Assembly (NCBI RefSeq): GCF_040954835.1
Contig: NC_090696.1
Location: forward strand, 77,561,722-77,625,721
Source of the DNA: Lepisosteus oculatus
Lineage: Eukaryota; Chordata; Actinopteri; Semionotiformes; Lepisosteidae
Length of the DNA stretch: 64,000 bases
Reading direction: 5' to 3'
A program made the translations under genes and the position numbers. The number at the start of each line of letters is the position of its first letter. Within the stretch, counting starts at the first letter, position 1. Under the pieces are notes generated by a model. It did not search any database. It was given only the letters and a program-made list of their open reading frames with translations, and was not told where the DNA came from. Shown here piece by piece: positions 23,612 through 34,619 of this stretch.

Positions 23612-26600
23612 CTGTACAGAGTGCGGTCACTCTGTGATCCTCTCTAACACACACACGTCCTGTACAGAGTGTGGTCACCACCACTAGTGGTGTAAAGTTA
23701 AGATCTGGCATGACAGGACCAGACTACAACAGGAGCGCTTTCCGAGAGGGGTTAATTCACAAAAGTTTATTCCTCTCTCTTAGAGGCTCCTAAGCATCGC
23801 TCATGCCTGCTCGGTTCTGAACGTCCTCTAACTCGTTTCAACAGAGGCTGAATGATCCCTCGTCCAGAAGATTAGGTCTGAGGTCAGAATGTGTTTCAAG
23901 TCCATGACAGGACAGTGTCTCCCCTGGCTTTCGTTTAGAACAGACACGTGCTCCGGGCACAGCTCAATAATAGCGTTAGAGCCCAATATTTCGCAGTCTA
24001 CAAATATAACTTATTTTGGCAATGGCACACGTTTATGTTGTCAAAAGCTGTTTACAAATGTGGAGCGAACAGTTATCCGTTTTACATTTGAGTAACTTTA
24101 ACCTTTGTTTGTTTATCTATTTTTTAACCAATCTAATAAAAGTCCCTCATCTCCCCCCTGGGCCCACTCTTCACCGAACACACCAGATGGGCAATGTGCC
24201 TAGTGTTTCCACAAGGAGAAGCAGACCCGCCCTGTCAGCGTCTTTTCATTACTCTTCATTTCTTCACTGCACAGGCACCGGCTGAAGTGTTGATTTTATT
24301 TTACTGCTGGATACAGAAGTGCTGTAAGGGCTTCTGTGACAGCTACTGTATCTTAGGAACCCGTTGCTAGTGAATATCAACAGATAAGTGCATTCTGAAA
24401 AGGGCCACTCCGGTTAAACCAATATGTACTGATATTCCTGAAACACCGCACGCTCTACAGGAAGCAGGTCTGAAGCCCTGTTGCCTACTGCCCGGTGTGC
24501 AGCACACAGGTCTGCTGTGTTGTTGGAAAGACTCCACAGTTTTCCACTCTCTCCCGCTCACGTTTGGAGTGCAGGGCTCCGTGGGGTAAGAACGAGTGAG
24601 CTCTTCTCCGCACTCACACTGTGCCACTGTACCATCCCCTTAGAAAGAAGACGACAAGGAGAGCTCACGGCACTCTCCGCCACACGTCATCGCGTCAGCA
24701 CGGCGGGGTCTCGAGGCGACTTCCATCTTGCCCGCTTTCCAAGGCAGGGCTTTTCCTGTTAAAGCTTCTCCCTGAAGACGTACTCCTCTCCAAGGCCCGG
24801 CTCTGCTCCTGACTTCCGCCTGCGAGACCAGAGGTCTAGCCGTGCGTGTGGACTGCTCAGGTGCCTGTGTCCCCGCCGCGTGCCGCCGGCGGCCGTGATC
24901 ACGCCACCTCCAGGGAACAAGGGGGACAGCTCTGACGCCTCATCGGTGCAGATCTGCCTGGAGCCGTCCTCGGACCCTGGCTGCAGGGCAGCACCGCGGT
25001 GACGTGGCTCTGCTGTCCTTCTAACTAAACCGGCCGGAATACAGCTTTGAGGATGGACAGTGTGAAAGGAGAAATGGTTGGAATGGTCGGAAGACCTGCC
25101 CTTCTCTGGAAAAGAGCGACATTTGAAGAAGGAGAGTTTTTATCGAAACAGGAACAGGGAGCGATAAGATCGCCCTCACATTCACGGAAAAGCAACTTTG
25201 CAAAAAACTGAGAACATAGTTGTATTGTTTGCCAGCAGGTCTGTGGTGATAAAAGGTGATCACCACTGATGGCCAGAGCCTGAGACAGCTAATCGCTTAG
25301 CCTTCACCCTTTCTGGTGGGGAAATTGCAGCTGTCAGAAACATACAGGATAATGGCTATGAGGTCAGGCCATTCACGGCGCAGTATGTCCTTATGCTGTA
25401 CATGAACATGCAGGCTGCTGCATCATGGAGCCGGCACTGGGGAGCAATGAAATTTGCTATTCCTGTTACAGACAAGGTCCTGGGAGCAAGCTGGCTGGGA
25501 ACAGTGACGGGACAGTACTGGTCACCGCCCACATGTTCATCATGGTCCCTTCAGGGTATGTACTGATCCTCATCGCCCCCGAGCGCAGGGTTTTCATCGC
25601 AGAGACCTTTGAGCAGACCAGCTGCTTTTGTGAGCAGACATCGCTCGCTGCCTCTGGAGTGAAAACATGAATCTGGCAGAAACTCTTACAGGCAAGACTA
25701 AACCACAAAAGGGCTCCAGATTTGACATTTTCTGACCACATTCTCTTGTGACGGTTTCATGAAAAAAGACTGACACAGAATCTGAACTTCTTCTTCTTCT
25801 TCACAGCCTTAGTCCCAGACTGTCCTGGGCTCAGCTGCTTTGGTTGCTCTTCTCCACTTGTCTCTGTCGAGCACATCTTCCTCACTCACTTCACATACCT
25901 CCATATCTTTTCTCACACAGAATCTGAACAAATACTAATTTCCTTTTACTTGTTTTTGTTGAAACTGGCCAGATGTACTCTGTTAGGAGAGGGTTCAAAA
26001 TATTAAGCAGGGAAAAGTGAACCCATCAATGCGTATAGAATAAACACACATTGCTGAAGACAGAACCTCTAAAAACACTCCTCGACACTGATGTAGCAGA
26101 GTGAGCTGTGCTGTAAACCTCCTGGAGGTGGTGTTGTCCAGTCCGGCACTGCGGACACCTCGCAGGTCGGGTTCAGCTCACTAGAAGGTTCGGCTGATTC
26201 TGACTGGTGACATCAGACCCCCTCCAGCACTGTCCCCTGTCCATGCCCGAGTCCCACCCAGCTCCACACACCACCACGTGCAACACAGGCTGCTCGCCGG
26301 CCGCACCAAGGCAGGCAGGAGCATCACACGTGCGCTGCAAGACCAGTTCACATTCTGGGGACATTTTACCTCAAATGCTCGTTGGTTTCCTCATCGTCTG
26401 ACAGCCTCCCATTGGCGACGTCCTCGGTGGACCGGCTGCCTTTCAGCTCGGCTGCCACGAAGGCTTTTTCCGAGTCCTTCTTCTTCCTCCTGCCGAAGAG
26501 CCTCCTGAAGGGCTGGAACTTGCGCTGCTGTTTCCTGTCTGCTGACCACAAACGACAACACGGCAACAGAGCTCAGCTTATCTGAGCGGTACGCCTCCAG

Positions 26601-29600
26601 GGCGGTTTGAGTATGGAAAAACTGCATGCAGAAGGAAGCCCGCGGTCAAGGAGCAATCACGAGACGCAGGAATCTGCGTGTTTGCACTGAGAAGGCTCTC
26701 AGCTGGAGTCTGAGCCCATCCCAGGCTCAGGAGGAGAGACAAGCCCCAGGCCCCGGGCTCCCTGGGTGTGAGCCAGGGCAGAAAGCCTGGAGCAAAACAG
26801 CTTCTGTGATGCGTTTCAGAAAATACTGACTGCAACTAATTCAAACCCGAATCGTTCGAAATATAAATGACTCGCCTTAATAAAATGGAACCTTCTGTTA
26901 TTTATGAACATGTACTGGACACTTGTGACTTTTCCGAGGAACTTCAATGTAAAAAGATCAATGTTTTAAACGGTCATAAATTTGAAGCTTCTTTCACAGT
27001 TTTATAACAAACACATTTATATATATAATGTATCATTTAAGTGATTTTAAGTTTCTTTAATACCAATACCTGATACAAGTATTGTAATTCCTCAAGTGCA
27101 GAGATAACGTCAATCAAACCAGCGTGATTTTTCAGAACGAAGAGTGAAACATGACCCAGAGGGCACGAGAGGAAACTGTGTGGAAGAGCAGCTCTTTATC
27201 CACAAGGTTGCGGCAGGGTGGAGATGGAACAAGCTGCCAGCAAAGATGTTGAAGCCGATACCCTGCTGACACTCGGGTTCCTTTCAAGAAACAACTAGAT
27301 GAAATTCTGGGGTCAATTAATAACTACGTACCACAGGAGCTGGACCGGCCGAATGACTTCTCTCGTTTGTAGCCTCTATGTTCTTGATACCAGAAGGTTA
27401 AGGAATTACATTGTCGCAGGCAGATATAGGCGATTAAAGATACCATATTTCTAAGCAGTGTTGAAAACCACAGTTTTTCTTCATCTGTCATCTAGAGCTG
27501 CAGAGGTCTGATGTGAGCAGGAGCACACAACTGCTGTCCTCTACTTCTTCTTAATTGATTAAATATTTTCTATAAAACTAAAATGTATCTTTTGCTTTGG
27601 ATGCAAATGCAAATGGTATTCAAATTTCTGAGTATTTAAACCATTATCTTTTTACCCTAAATTGTCATATTTCCTTTCCACACAATATTCACTATACTGT
27701 TTGTAGTGGATGACAGACAAATTGCTCCTAATTTAAGTCAAAATTGATCAATTTGTTTAAAGTTAAAGACCAGTAAGTCAATCCTTTTGGCAATGCACAT
27801 AACAGACTAATTACAAACAGTTCATATTGTGAATAAAATCAAGCCTGTACTAACATATACAGTAGTAACTGTATTTTAATCCTTAAATATTATTCCCGCA
27901 AACAGTTTTGAGGAAAATGTAATCACAGGATCTTTACATAATGCTTTAGAACAAGTACTTCAATGCAGGGTTAAGCTCACAAAAGTTGGCAGGGAATGTC
28001 TTCATAAAAACAACAACCCTTAAGTGCTAAAACACAGACCTTGGACACAGGCCCTAGAGAAGTACACAGGCTTACAGCCACTGGGTGTGAGCCAGCAGTT
28101 CACACGCTGTTCACACCCAAGTGTTTCAAACATACAGTATGGTGCACAGGACCATTTTACCAATGATGCAGAAGGTTAAGAAGGGGCCTATCATGACTTC
28201 TGGAGACAAACTCTCTGTAGAGGTAGAAAGGTTTTTAGTGCAAATATAACTCAAGTGCAGGAAGAATATATTCACTTAATGCTGCACAGTAGTTCTACTT
28301 GGGGTGCATTCAACTATGTAACAGTATTCGCTGGGCTCTCTTTCAGCACAGAGCACTGTAGAGCATGAGCCCAAACCATCAGGAGCTCACTGAGCACGTC
28401 TGAGATCGCACAGGGCTAATAGGTCAGCTGAGTCAGCACCCACGTTCACAACAAAGGCTTTTATAGACAGTAACTCTTGTCTGAAACGCTCACATGCCCA
28501 GTGCCTAATGGAACACCCGAAGGCAGTGTTACTCAAGACCACTTTGCAGATAGTGCACTGAAACTGCAGGCATTGTGAAACTCTGGGCGGTTTGTCCATC
28601 CAAACCCTTCAAGCTACTCAGTTACTCAAGGAGATTTTTAATTTGTACACATCGGCAATTCCAAACGTGGTACTCTTCCAGCAACAGGAGACTCCGGTCC
28701 CAGTGGTAATTAATGGTAAGGTCCCAATAGTAATGGTAAGCTTGTTCCGTGTACAGTCATCACAGGCACATTCCTGGCTAGAGGACAGTTCTGAACTAAT
28801 ACGATGGACAGAATCGTGACATCTGACCTGCTTGTGTCTGGTGTATACGACCACCCTTCACTCCGGCACGGCCGAGTGAGTCATCTGAGCTAGAGTTTTT
28901 CTAACCCAGAGAGGATAGGGACACCTCTCCTTTCCTCTGGCCTCTTTCCACACGTTTCTGTGTTTCTGTGTTTCAGTATCTCAGGCTGACGAGTAAAGAA
29001 GTACATTCACTACTGTGCTGTGGAGATAAATTAAGAGAGGGCATGCTTTAATCATATTAGAATTACAACAGCTGAGAAACTGCAGGTTCGCTGGAGATGT
29101 AAGCCTGTATAAACTGTACAGGAAAGCAGAACGTTGTGCAGGTGGTGTCAGTGCACTCAAGCACAAGTGAAACAGGCTACAGGTGTAGGTGGCATGTTTT
29201 CCCATCCTACTGGTGTGTTTCAACATCAGCTGTGACAGGCATCTGAGAGAATCCGCCTGCCTGCGAGAGAGCCCTTTTTTCTAACTTCGTTAAAGACGTG
29301 AAGATTATCTAGCCGGTAGACAGTTGACTTAATCCCAAAATGTTTAAACACAGAGATCAGTACCAGGTGTCACAAAAGTGAAATGAGTCCGGAATGCGAA
29401 TAGTAATATGCTGGGATAGAAATATGAAAATATTTACTGTACTAAATTTCTGTTATTATAGTTTATTTTATAGTATGTTATATAAAAAATGTACATTATA
29501 TATTTTAAATTCTTAGTAAACGTGTGGACATGCTTGTAAATACCTATAGGCAGTGTGGAACAAGGTGCCTGGCCATGTGGTTAAAGCTCGTAGCCTGGTT

Positions 29601-32600
29601 TCTTCCAAGAAACAACTGGGAGTGATCCTGGGATCAATTAACTACAGAATACCAATTCGGTATCGGCTCCTCTCGATTGTGGCTGATCTTACGTATTTTA
29701 CAGCATGCTGTAATTGTTCACGACCATGATGATAAAAGCATCTGTCATGGGTAGCACTCAGTCCTCTCACTAACGTAAGCAAAAATAATATAATTTGATT
29801 TGTGAAAAATATGTGCTGTGTTCAAACGGTGTCTTTTCTTCCTTTTCCATGTTTCTGCTGAAATCACCATTAATGCAGGTCATTAATACTATTGCAAGAG
29901 TGCTGCAAAAAATAAAATGAATAAAGATTTACCATGTAAAAAGAGAACTGAACAATTAGTCCTGTTTAAAAATTGAACCCCTGAGACATCACTTACTGTA
30001 GGTCCACTATTAAGCGCACTCCTAGTGCTAATGGGTTATTACTGAATACCGGGCAAGAGGAGTGTCATTCTGAATACTTACGGCTCTCGTTATGACCTCA
30101 TTACTGCAGCTACTCGAAAGCCTGTCACTGAGTCTTTTTTTTATCCCTGCACAGCAGGCAAGCCCGAAACACCCACCCCTCTTTTAACTGCTGAACACCA
30201 ACACAGGTGCTTCTGTGAGCTTCTCTGTAAAATACACGCACGCACCCCCAGCTCCACACTCACGATGTTTGCTTCACTCTCTGCAGATATCCCTGTGCTT
30301 GGTCGCCACTCGGAACTGCCTGCAAGTGCGGCTCTTCCCTGCTCTTGAAACTTGGTAACCGCACTAGGACTCTTATGAGGAAATAGATGTCATTGTTATA
30401 ATTCAATCGGTGACTCCTGAACCCTGTCTTAACAACCTTTACTTATGACATCGAGGTCGGACTCTTCCTTTACGTGTTGGATGAACGGTGATTCTGACCA
30501 GCACACACCTCCTCGCTGTGTGTGGGACCTGTAATAATACCTCCGCGAGCTCCACTGCCCCGTTGTGCTCCGAAGCCCCATTTCATTGACAAGCAACCCA
30601 AGACATCTCTCTGCTTCAGGGCGCTTCTCTAGAAATTAATAATATAATAATAATAAACTTTATTTTATATAGCGCCTTTAAAGGTGGCTTCTCAAAGCGC
30701 TTTACAGGATGACAATAACAATAAATAAGAAGACTACAACAATAAATAAGAAAATTTCACAAGACAGGACACAATTATAATTACAACAATACAACAATAA
30801 CAATAGAGGAGACCGTGGAAGATGGTATTAAGAAGAGCAGAGGGGTGAAGAATGGAACCAGTTAAGTAAAGGCTTTACTGAAGAAGAAAGTTTTGAGTCT
30901 GGATTTGAAGGAGTTTAGAGAAGGTGACTCTCTAATATCCTTGGGTAAAGAGTTCCAGAGCTTGGGGGCATAGCAGGAGAAGGCCCTGTCGCCCATACAA
31001 TGTAGACGGGCTTGGGGGACAGTAAGGAGGGCAGAATTTGAAGAGCGGAGGTTGCGAGGTGGGGAGTAGGGCGATAAAAGTTCAGACAGGTATTGAGGTG
31101 CCAAGCCATGTAAAGCCTTGTAGGTGAGCATGAGGATTTTAAAGTCTACGCGGAATTTGACTGGAAGCCAGTGCAAGGACTCCAGGATAGGAGTAATGTG
31201 AACACTTGTACTAGACCTGGTCAGGATTCTGGCTGCTGAATTTTGGACATACTGCAGCTTGTTCAGAGTAGATTTAGATACACCAGGGAGCAGAGCATTG
31301 CAGTAGTCAATTCGAGAGAATACAAATATGTTGATCAGCTTTTCAGCCACAGTTAATGATAGCATAGGGCGTAGTCTTGCGATATTTCTAAGGTGAAAAA
31401 AAGATGTTTTGACAGTATGCTGTACATGTGGGTCGAATGTTAAGCCAGAATCGAATATAACCCCAAGGTTTTTCAATTTTGATTGAAGCTCAAGTACAGA
31501 GCCATCTACAGACAGGGTTACAGGACTGGCTTTACGAAGTTGATGGGGGGTACCAATAAGCATGACTTCAGTCTTGTCACAGTTAAGATGAAGGAAGTTT
31601 TGAGTCATCCAAATTTTTATGTCAGAGATGCAATTAGATAGGATAGAGACAGCCACGTCAGTGTCGGGTTTGGTATGGATGTATATTTGAGTATCGTCAG
31701 CATAAAAATGAAAGCTGAGGCCATGTGATCTTAAAAGCTGACCAAGTGGGAACATGTAAATGCTGAAGAGCAAGGGGCCCAGTATTGAGCCCTGGGGGAC
31801 ACCAGACTTGACAAGACCGATTTCAGACCTGTACCCATTGAGAGAGACAAAGTGACAGTGATCAGTGAGGTAAGACTTAAACCATTTGAGGGCAGTGTCA
31901 GAGACTCCAAACACAGTCTCGAGACGAGAAAGCAAGATGTTATGGTCAACAGTGTCAAAGGCAGCACTGAGATCAAGAAGGATGAGTATGGAAAGAGAAC
32001 CAGAATCAGAAGCTATTAGGAGATCGTTGGTGACTTTGACTAGGGCGGTTTCTGTGCTGTGAAGTTGACGGAAGCCAGATTGGAGGGGTTCGAAAAGGTT
32101 GTTTGTCATGAGGTGGTTATGTAACTGAAGTGTGACAGCACGTTCTAGAATTTTAGAGAGAAAGGGTAAGTTGGAGATGGGGCGAAAGTTGTTAAGATTG
32201 TCGAGAGCCATGTTAGGCTTCTTTGGCACTGGGGTAATAGCAGCAGTTTTGAGGACCGTTGGTACAATGCCGGTTCTCAAGGATTCATGTATTATATTGA
32301 GGACAATGGGACAGAGAGAAGAGCAAAATTGCCATTGCTTTGTTTTGCTATTATGATTTTATTTTAATCTCGTGAAGCCTGTTCCTGTTTGCCATGCGCC
32401 TAATTCCCTGCTACACATAGTAATTCGTAGTTTCCTTTGAAGCTGTTGATTTCCCTGTGGACTACGAAGGCAAACATTCCTTTATTTTACCTGCTTCTGC
32501 CAATTGATCATTACTCCTCGACCTCACTGTCAGGTGGCTTGATTAAAGCATCACAGACAGGGCTATAAAACAGCAATGCAGTCCCGAGAGTGCAATAGGG

Positions 32601-34601
32601 GATCACAGTAACAGTGCGCTGATGCATAAATGACACAAGAGTGGTTTTGTTCGTGGCTCAGGGGAAATTTAACTATATTTCTACACAAGCTCATGCCATG
32701 TACAGCTTTGCCAGGTATGAGTGAATAATGTTGGGCGGAAATGCGAAACAAATGACAGCGAGATTGTGTGATCAAATCTTCTCTTAATTGTCTCTGTTTG
32801 AGACTAAAGTGAAGAAGTCTAAAGGAACGTACCGTCTTTAGTCTTGGGCAGTGGAGATTACTCAGCATGCTAACAGGCACATCCCGGATTAGGACTAAAC
32901 ACGTTTTTGTCAGCAAAACTGGAATGCCGATCATCATTTCCGCGAAGTCTGATCTCATTTCAACTGCTAAGACAGAGGCATCGTATTATTGACTACCGGC
33001 CTCTGGAAATGTGCTTCTGCTGACCCGCGACCCATCTGCTGAGTGGAAATGCCTGCTGAGCACTATGGACTGGCGGGGCAGGTGGACGCACTGGGCCATG
33101 AAGTCAGAGCGGGCGGGTTCACCTCCCGCCTGGCCGTGCGAACTGCCCGTACAGACGCACAGTACTCCATCGGTCTGGGACAAAGACACAGCTCTGGGAT
33201 TCAGCACTGCCTCCGCTCACGTCTTTCAAAATCAGCAGCTTATCTTCCGGCTGACGGGACGAGAACTACTGAAACGTTAGCGCGAAAGAATTAAAATGAC
33301 TAAATATAGTGACGATTATCAACTGAGAAAATCAGTATGTCGTCAGGCTTGCTGAGGACAGTGTGCTAGTCTCGTTTCTCTCATGAGCCCACACAAACCC
33401 CTGGACCCATTCTGGATGGATCTGTCAACTGGTGTGATACTTGTGTCAGAAACAAAAGAAATGATTGTCGATTTAAAAAAAACAACAAAGCAAACATCAT
33501 TCCACACAACAATCTGTGGTGAGCCTGTACTGTAGGTATAGTTCAGAGTAACAAATACCTGGGCACTGTGCTTGACAATAAGCTTGAGTTCAGTGAGAAC
33601 ACTGATGTCATTGTGAATGAATCCTAGCAGTGTTTATATGGTTTGAGAAAATTGCTCCAAAATCATTGGTGAGCCTTCAAGACCCCTTCAGGAATTGAAA
33701 ATGACAAAACTGCCTTGCGACTGTTGCATGCTGGGATAGGCTCTGGCTCCCCCTGTGACCCTGTACTGGATAAACAGCTTAGAAAATAACAAAATTATTA
33801 AGTGTGCCAAGTAAGTGTGAATGGGAAAAATTAGAGGTGGGTCACGTCCTGTCTATTTGCCAGTGTCCTGGAATACACTGGGGTGTATCTGGAGTTTCTC
33901 TTTGCAGTGTGCTGCTCACAGTGTCTCTCACATGCAAATCCTTTCGGAGACATCACACCACATGCCATGGACACACAGAGCAGTCAGAAAGCATTGTAAA
34001 CCCCAAAACACACACACATGGCAACAACAAACAAGAAACATAAGGGCAATTTAAATAGCAGCTATTCCTAATGTGAATTCATCCAACACAAAAATGCTAC
34101 AAAAGCAAACAGCTGAACTTAAAACCCAGCTTGTTTACTCATATGTTATACTATGTCACTGATTGAAGGATGTTCAGTTTTTCTCTCTTGAGGGTACGAA
34201 AGTGTTTATTTATGCAATTATCATCCAGAACCATAGCCTAATTTATTCAAATTTCAGTGCACAAAATGAACATATTTACCTCAGAGGCAATTCAGCTATA
34301 TATATCCTTTGAATGGTTAAGAATTTCTTAAAGAGACAGCTGAGCCCGTGTAGTAATAAAAAGCCCTTTGTTTCCAGAAAAAGGCTTGTTTGATTCCACT
34401 CAGGCATTTCTGTGCTTGTAGGTGGCTTCTGTATTCTTTGTGTGTTTTCCATCTGATTTAGTGTGGCAGGAAAACCAAATTTAACATTGAGTAGAAAAAA
34501 ACAATAGTGTCACTTTAAAGCACTCTATATTTACCTGGAGTCTCAGCAACCAATAGCTCTGCATTAAGATCCTGATTAGTTTCTTTGCTATCAGCTGCCA
34601 T
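11943..34601 (-). CDS. CRACD: CRACD (KIAA1211), capping-protein-inhibiting regulator of actin dynamics, complete coding region
   Basis: Coding exons in transcript order (plus-strand coordinates): 34535-34601, 26370-26538, 23211-23340, 20551-20712, 20029-20097, 19387-19569, 16007-18698, 13131-13321, 12703-12865, 11943-12103. All phases join, giving 1328 residues (human about 1233). The protein is cytoplasmic. In the family it binds and inhibits actin capping protein, promoting F-actin growth at epithelial junctions (established knowledge). Recognisable blocks are [57 protein letters not shown], a long E/Q/R coiled coil, [27 protein letters not shown] and the C-terminal [15 protein letters not shown]. 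No membrane segment or enzyme motif is seen. CRACD is preferred over its paralogue CRACDL because AASDH and CEP135 flank it, as on human 4q12. Confidence 0.95.
12130..12348 (-). repeat. tRNA-derived SINE (family A), in last CRACD intron
   Basis: Matches, in reverse, the full copy at 39610-39869: tail ..ccaataaagtgatttta, body ..gagcaaggccctttacccca, ggcttctctttctccccgct. It is in CRACD sense and its 3' end abuts the pyrimidine tract of the last CRACD acceptor. It carries AATAAA at 12140-12145 on the CRACD strand. Confidence 0.82.
12703..12865 (-). CDS. CRACD: CRACD exon 9 (coding)
   Basis: Reads [20 protein letters not shown], then [21 protein letters not shown], ending in donor gtaggt at phase 1. 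Acceptor ..tctgttacag. The [15 protein letters not shown] block is typical of the CRACD/CRACDL family. Confidence 0.92.
13131..13321 (-). CDS. CRACD: CRACD exon 8 (coding)
   Basis: Encodes [33 protein letters not shown] and a charged helix [20 protein letters not shown]. Acceptor ..tcctttcag, donor gtaaga. The [14 protein letters not shown] segment is a conserved family block. Confidence 0.93.
13797..14165 (-). repeat. tRNA-derived SINE (family B)
   Basis: Read in reverse it has a B-box-like ggttcgatcctggg, preceded by gagtgcctgagacctgcagc. The body includes aattgtctgagcatctccat and ccaatcagtgctgaag, ending tgtgagccgaggcgtgaaaa. The last 180 bp match a second copy at 20285-20465. Confidence 0.65.
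14222..14440 (+). repeat. 5S-derived SINE with internal deletion
   Basis: The 5S rRNA-like promoter region is clear at 14255-14315 (agctcagcaggtgtgagcct, ggtcagcacctggatgggag, accacctaggaat). It jumps directly to the 3' tail (ccaggtgggggtg, attacctgtaaagccctttg, gtgctatagaattg, (ATT)n). About 250 bp of body present in other copies is missing. Confidence 0.82.
16007..18698 (-). CDS. CRACD: CRACD giant exon 7 (897 codons): coiled coil and disordered core
   Basis: A 2692-nt exon, residues about 261-1157. It starts [14 protein letters not shown] after acceptor ..ttattttcag and ends ELIRR at donor gtcagt. Order: acidic/Gln-rich start; 18 tandem eight-residue units of QRQREMEE type (residues about 372-515); further E/R/K-rich coiled coil to about residue 650; then conserved islands [52 protein letters not shown], and [20 protein letters not shown] within Pro/Ser-rich disordered sequence. 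A single huge exon is usual for this family; the regular repeat is longer than I recall in mammals. Confidence 0.94.
17934..18365 (-). repeat. CRACD: 24-bp coding minisatellite in CRACD, 18 units
   Basis: On the plus strand the unit reads ctctgctcctccatctccct with small changes. On the coding strand it gives the octad QRQREMEE, with variants [32 protein letters not shown] and QSQREMEE. The eight-residue period is not the seven of an ideal coiled coil, though it is highly helical and charged. All substitutions keep the frame. Confidence 0.93.
19387..19569 (-). CDS. CRACD: CRACD exon 6 (coding)
   Basis: 61 codons, phase 0 on both sides. Reads [36 protein letters not shown] and [20 protein letters not shown]. 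Acceptor ..gtttcttcag, donor gtgagc. Highly similar to the human SGTIESVNLDA...HKL.VKPK block. Confidence 0.95.
20029..20097 (-). CDS. CRACD: CRACD exon 5 (coding, 23 codons)
   Basis: A small phase-0 exon, [20 protein letters not shown] + VKQ, between acceptor ..ctttattttag and donor gtaact. Sequence conservation is low. The call rests on clean splice sites and phase; skipping it would preserve the frame. Confidence 0.75.
20285..20465 (-). repeat. Partial family-B SINE (second copy)
   Basis: Shares the ordered blocks ttttttcacacctcagctca, gaatgagga, tagacagactccgccca, gagccaatcat/tagccaatcat and gtgctgattgg with the copy at 13797-13980, in the same orientation. The tRNA-like head is absent. 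Confidence 0.65.
20551..20712 (-). CDS. CRACD: CRACD exon 4 (coding)
   Basis: 54 codons, phase 0: [20 protein letters not shown], then [20 protein letters not shown]. It matches the human N-terminal ...KNIKFGQR... region, followed by an acidic Ser-rich patch. Acceptor ..cttcccag, donor gtattg. Confidence 0.92.
20943..21530 (+). repeat. tRNA-derived SINE with internal 47-bp VNTR (about seven copies)
   Basis: The head cacggtggcgctgtggttaa with a degenerate B box is followed by the body (tttcctcccacagtccaaag, acatgctgataggtaaactg). Then gatggactggtgtcctgtcc-agggtgtggtgctgtcttgt-gctctgg repeats at a 47-bp period over 21181-21490. It closes with the family 3' end accctgtactggataaagcc. Lies in the CRACD intron between 20713 and 23210. 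Same family as 7767-8306. Confidence 0.85.
23211..23340 (-). CDS. CRACD: CRACD exon 3 (coding), contains the start used in short isoforms
   Basis: Reads [20 protein letters not shown], then [20 protein letters not shown] and [17 protein letters not shown] is the N-terminus of the commonly annotated human protein, so internal initiation here is possible. Here the frame continues upstream into two more coding exons. Acceptor ..gctttgcag, donor gtagag. Confidence 0.94.
23341..26369 (-). other. CRACD: CRACD intron 2, 3.0 kb
   Basis: Apart from the microsatellite at its 3' end and a (TTC)n stretch near 25785-25802, I see no repeat, RNA gene or exon. Confidence 0.5.
23385..23680 (+). repeat. Compound (AC)n/(GCAC)n microsatellite within a larger tandem unit
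   Basis: Four copies of cctgtacagagtgYggtcac-tctgtgatcctctc separate stretches of (AC)n, an interrupted (GCAC)n of about ten units (23439-23480) and a long (AC)n (23540-23608). It begins about 45 bp upstream, in CRACD sense, of the acceptor for CRACD exon 3. Confidence 0.92.
26370..26538 (-). CDS. CRACD: CRACD exon 2 (coding), basic motif
   Basis: Encodes [20 protein letters not shown], then a helical [20 protein letters not shown] and an acidic DDEETNEHL. The Arg/Lys cluster could bind lipid or a nuclear importer (inference). The acceptor has two tandem CAGs (cagcag); the inner one keeps phase with the start exon. Donor gtaaaa. Confidence 0.9.
27150..27390 (+). repeat. Dispersed repeat copy 1
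   Basis: Carries ordered blocks tggaacaagctgccagcaaa, gttcctttcaagaaacaact, ggggtcaattaataacta and ttctctcgtttgt. These recur, diverged, at 29545-29700. Family not named with certainty. Confidence 0.55.
29545..29700 (+). repeat. Dispersed repeat copy 2
   Basis: Has tgtggaacaaggtgcctggc, tttcttccaagaaacaactg, ctgggatcaattaactacag and cggctcctctcgattgtgg in the same order and orientation as 27150-27390. Confidence 0.55.
30640..32328 (-). mobile_element. L2-clade non-LTR retrotransposon, 5'-truncated, reverse-transcriptase frame intact
   Basis: On the minus strand an uninterrupted frame (stop near 30862) runs for over 470 codons. It shows RT motifs: [60 protein letters not shown], the catalytic FYADDTQIY, and the C-terminal [14 protein letters not shown]...WNSLPKDIR typical of L2/CR1-type fish LINEs. 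The endonuclease domain is missing; coding similarity fades at about 32328. The 3' end has cctgtaaagcgctttgagaa...ggcgctatataaaa then (TTA)n. It lies in CRACD intron 1 in the same orientation as CRACD. The lack of stops suggests a fairly recent insertion. Confidence 0.93.
33715..33790 (+). repeat. 3' fragment of the VNTR-bearing tRNA-SINE family
   Basis: Reads gttgcatgctgggataggct, ctggctccccctgtgaccct, gtactggataaacagcttag. This is the 3' end also seen at 8240-8306 and 21500-21530. Confidence 0.65.
34535..34601 (-). CDS. CRACD: CRACD first coding exon (ATG)
   Basis: ATG at 34599-34601, 18 nt inside an exon that begins after acceptor ..gtttcttacag (exon edge 34619). Reads [20 protein letters not shown] + TP and ends in phase 1 at gtaaat, joining D-RKQQRKF in the next exon. 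The upstream acceptor implies at least one further non-coding 5' exon. Confidence 0.88.
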
Positions 34602-34619
34602 GGTAGCAGCAGGCTTTGG

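Larger units (their letters stand above)
26539..34534 (-). other. CRACD: CRACD intron 1 (coding), 8.0 kb
   Basis: AT-rich. Contains two copies of one dispersed repeat (27150-27390 and 29545-29700), an L2 LINE (30640-32328) and a 3' SINE fragment (33715-33790). No other coding or RNA feature is recognised. Confidence 0.55.
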
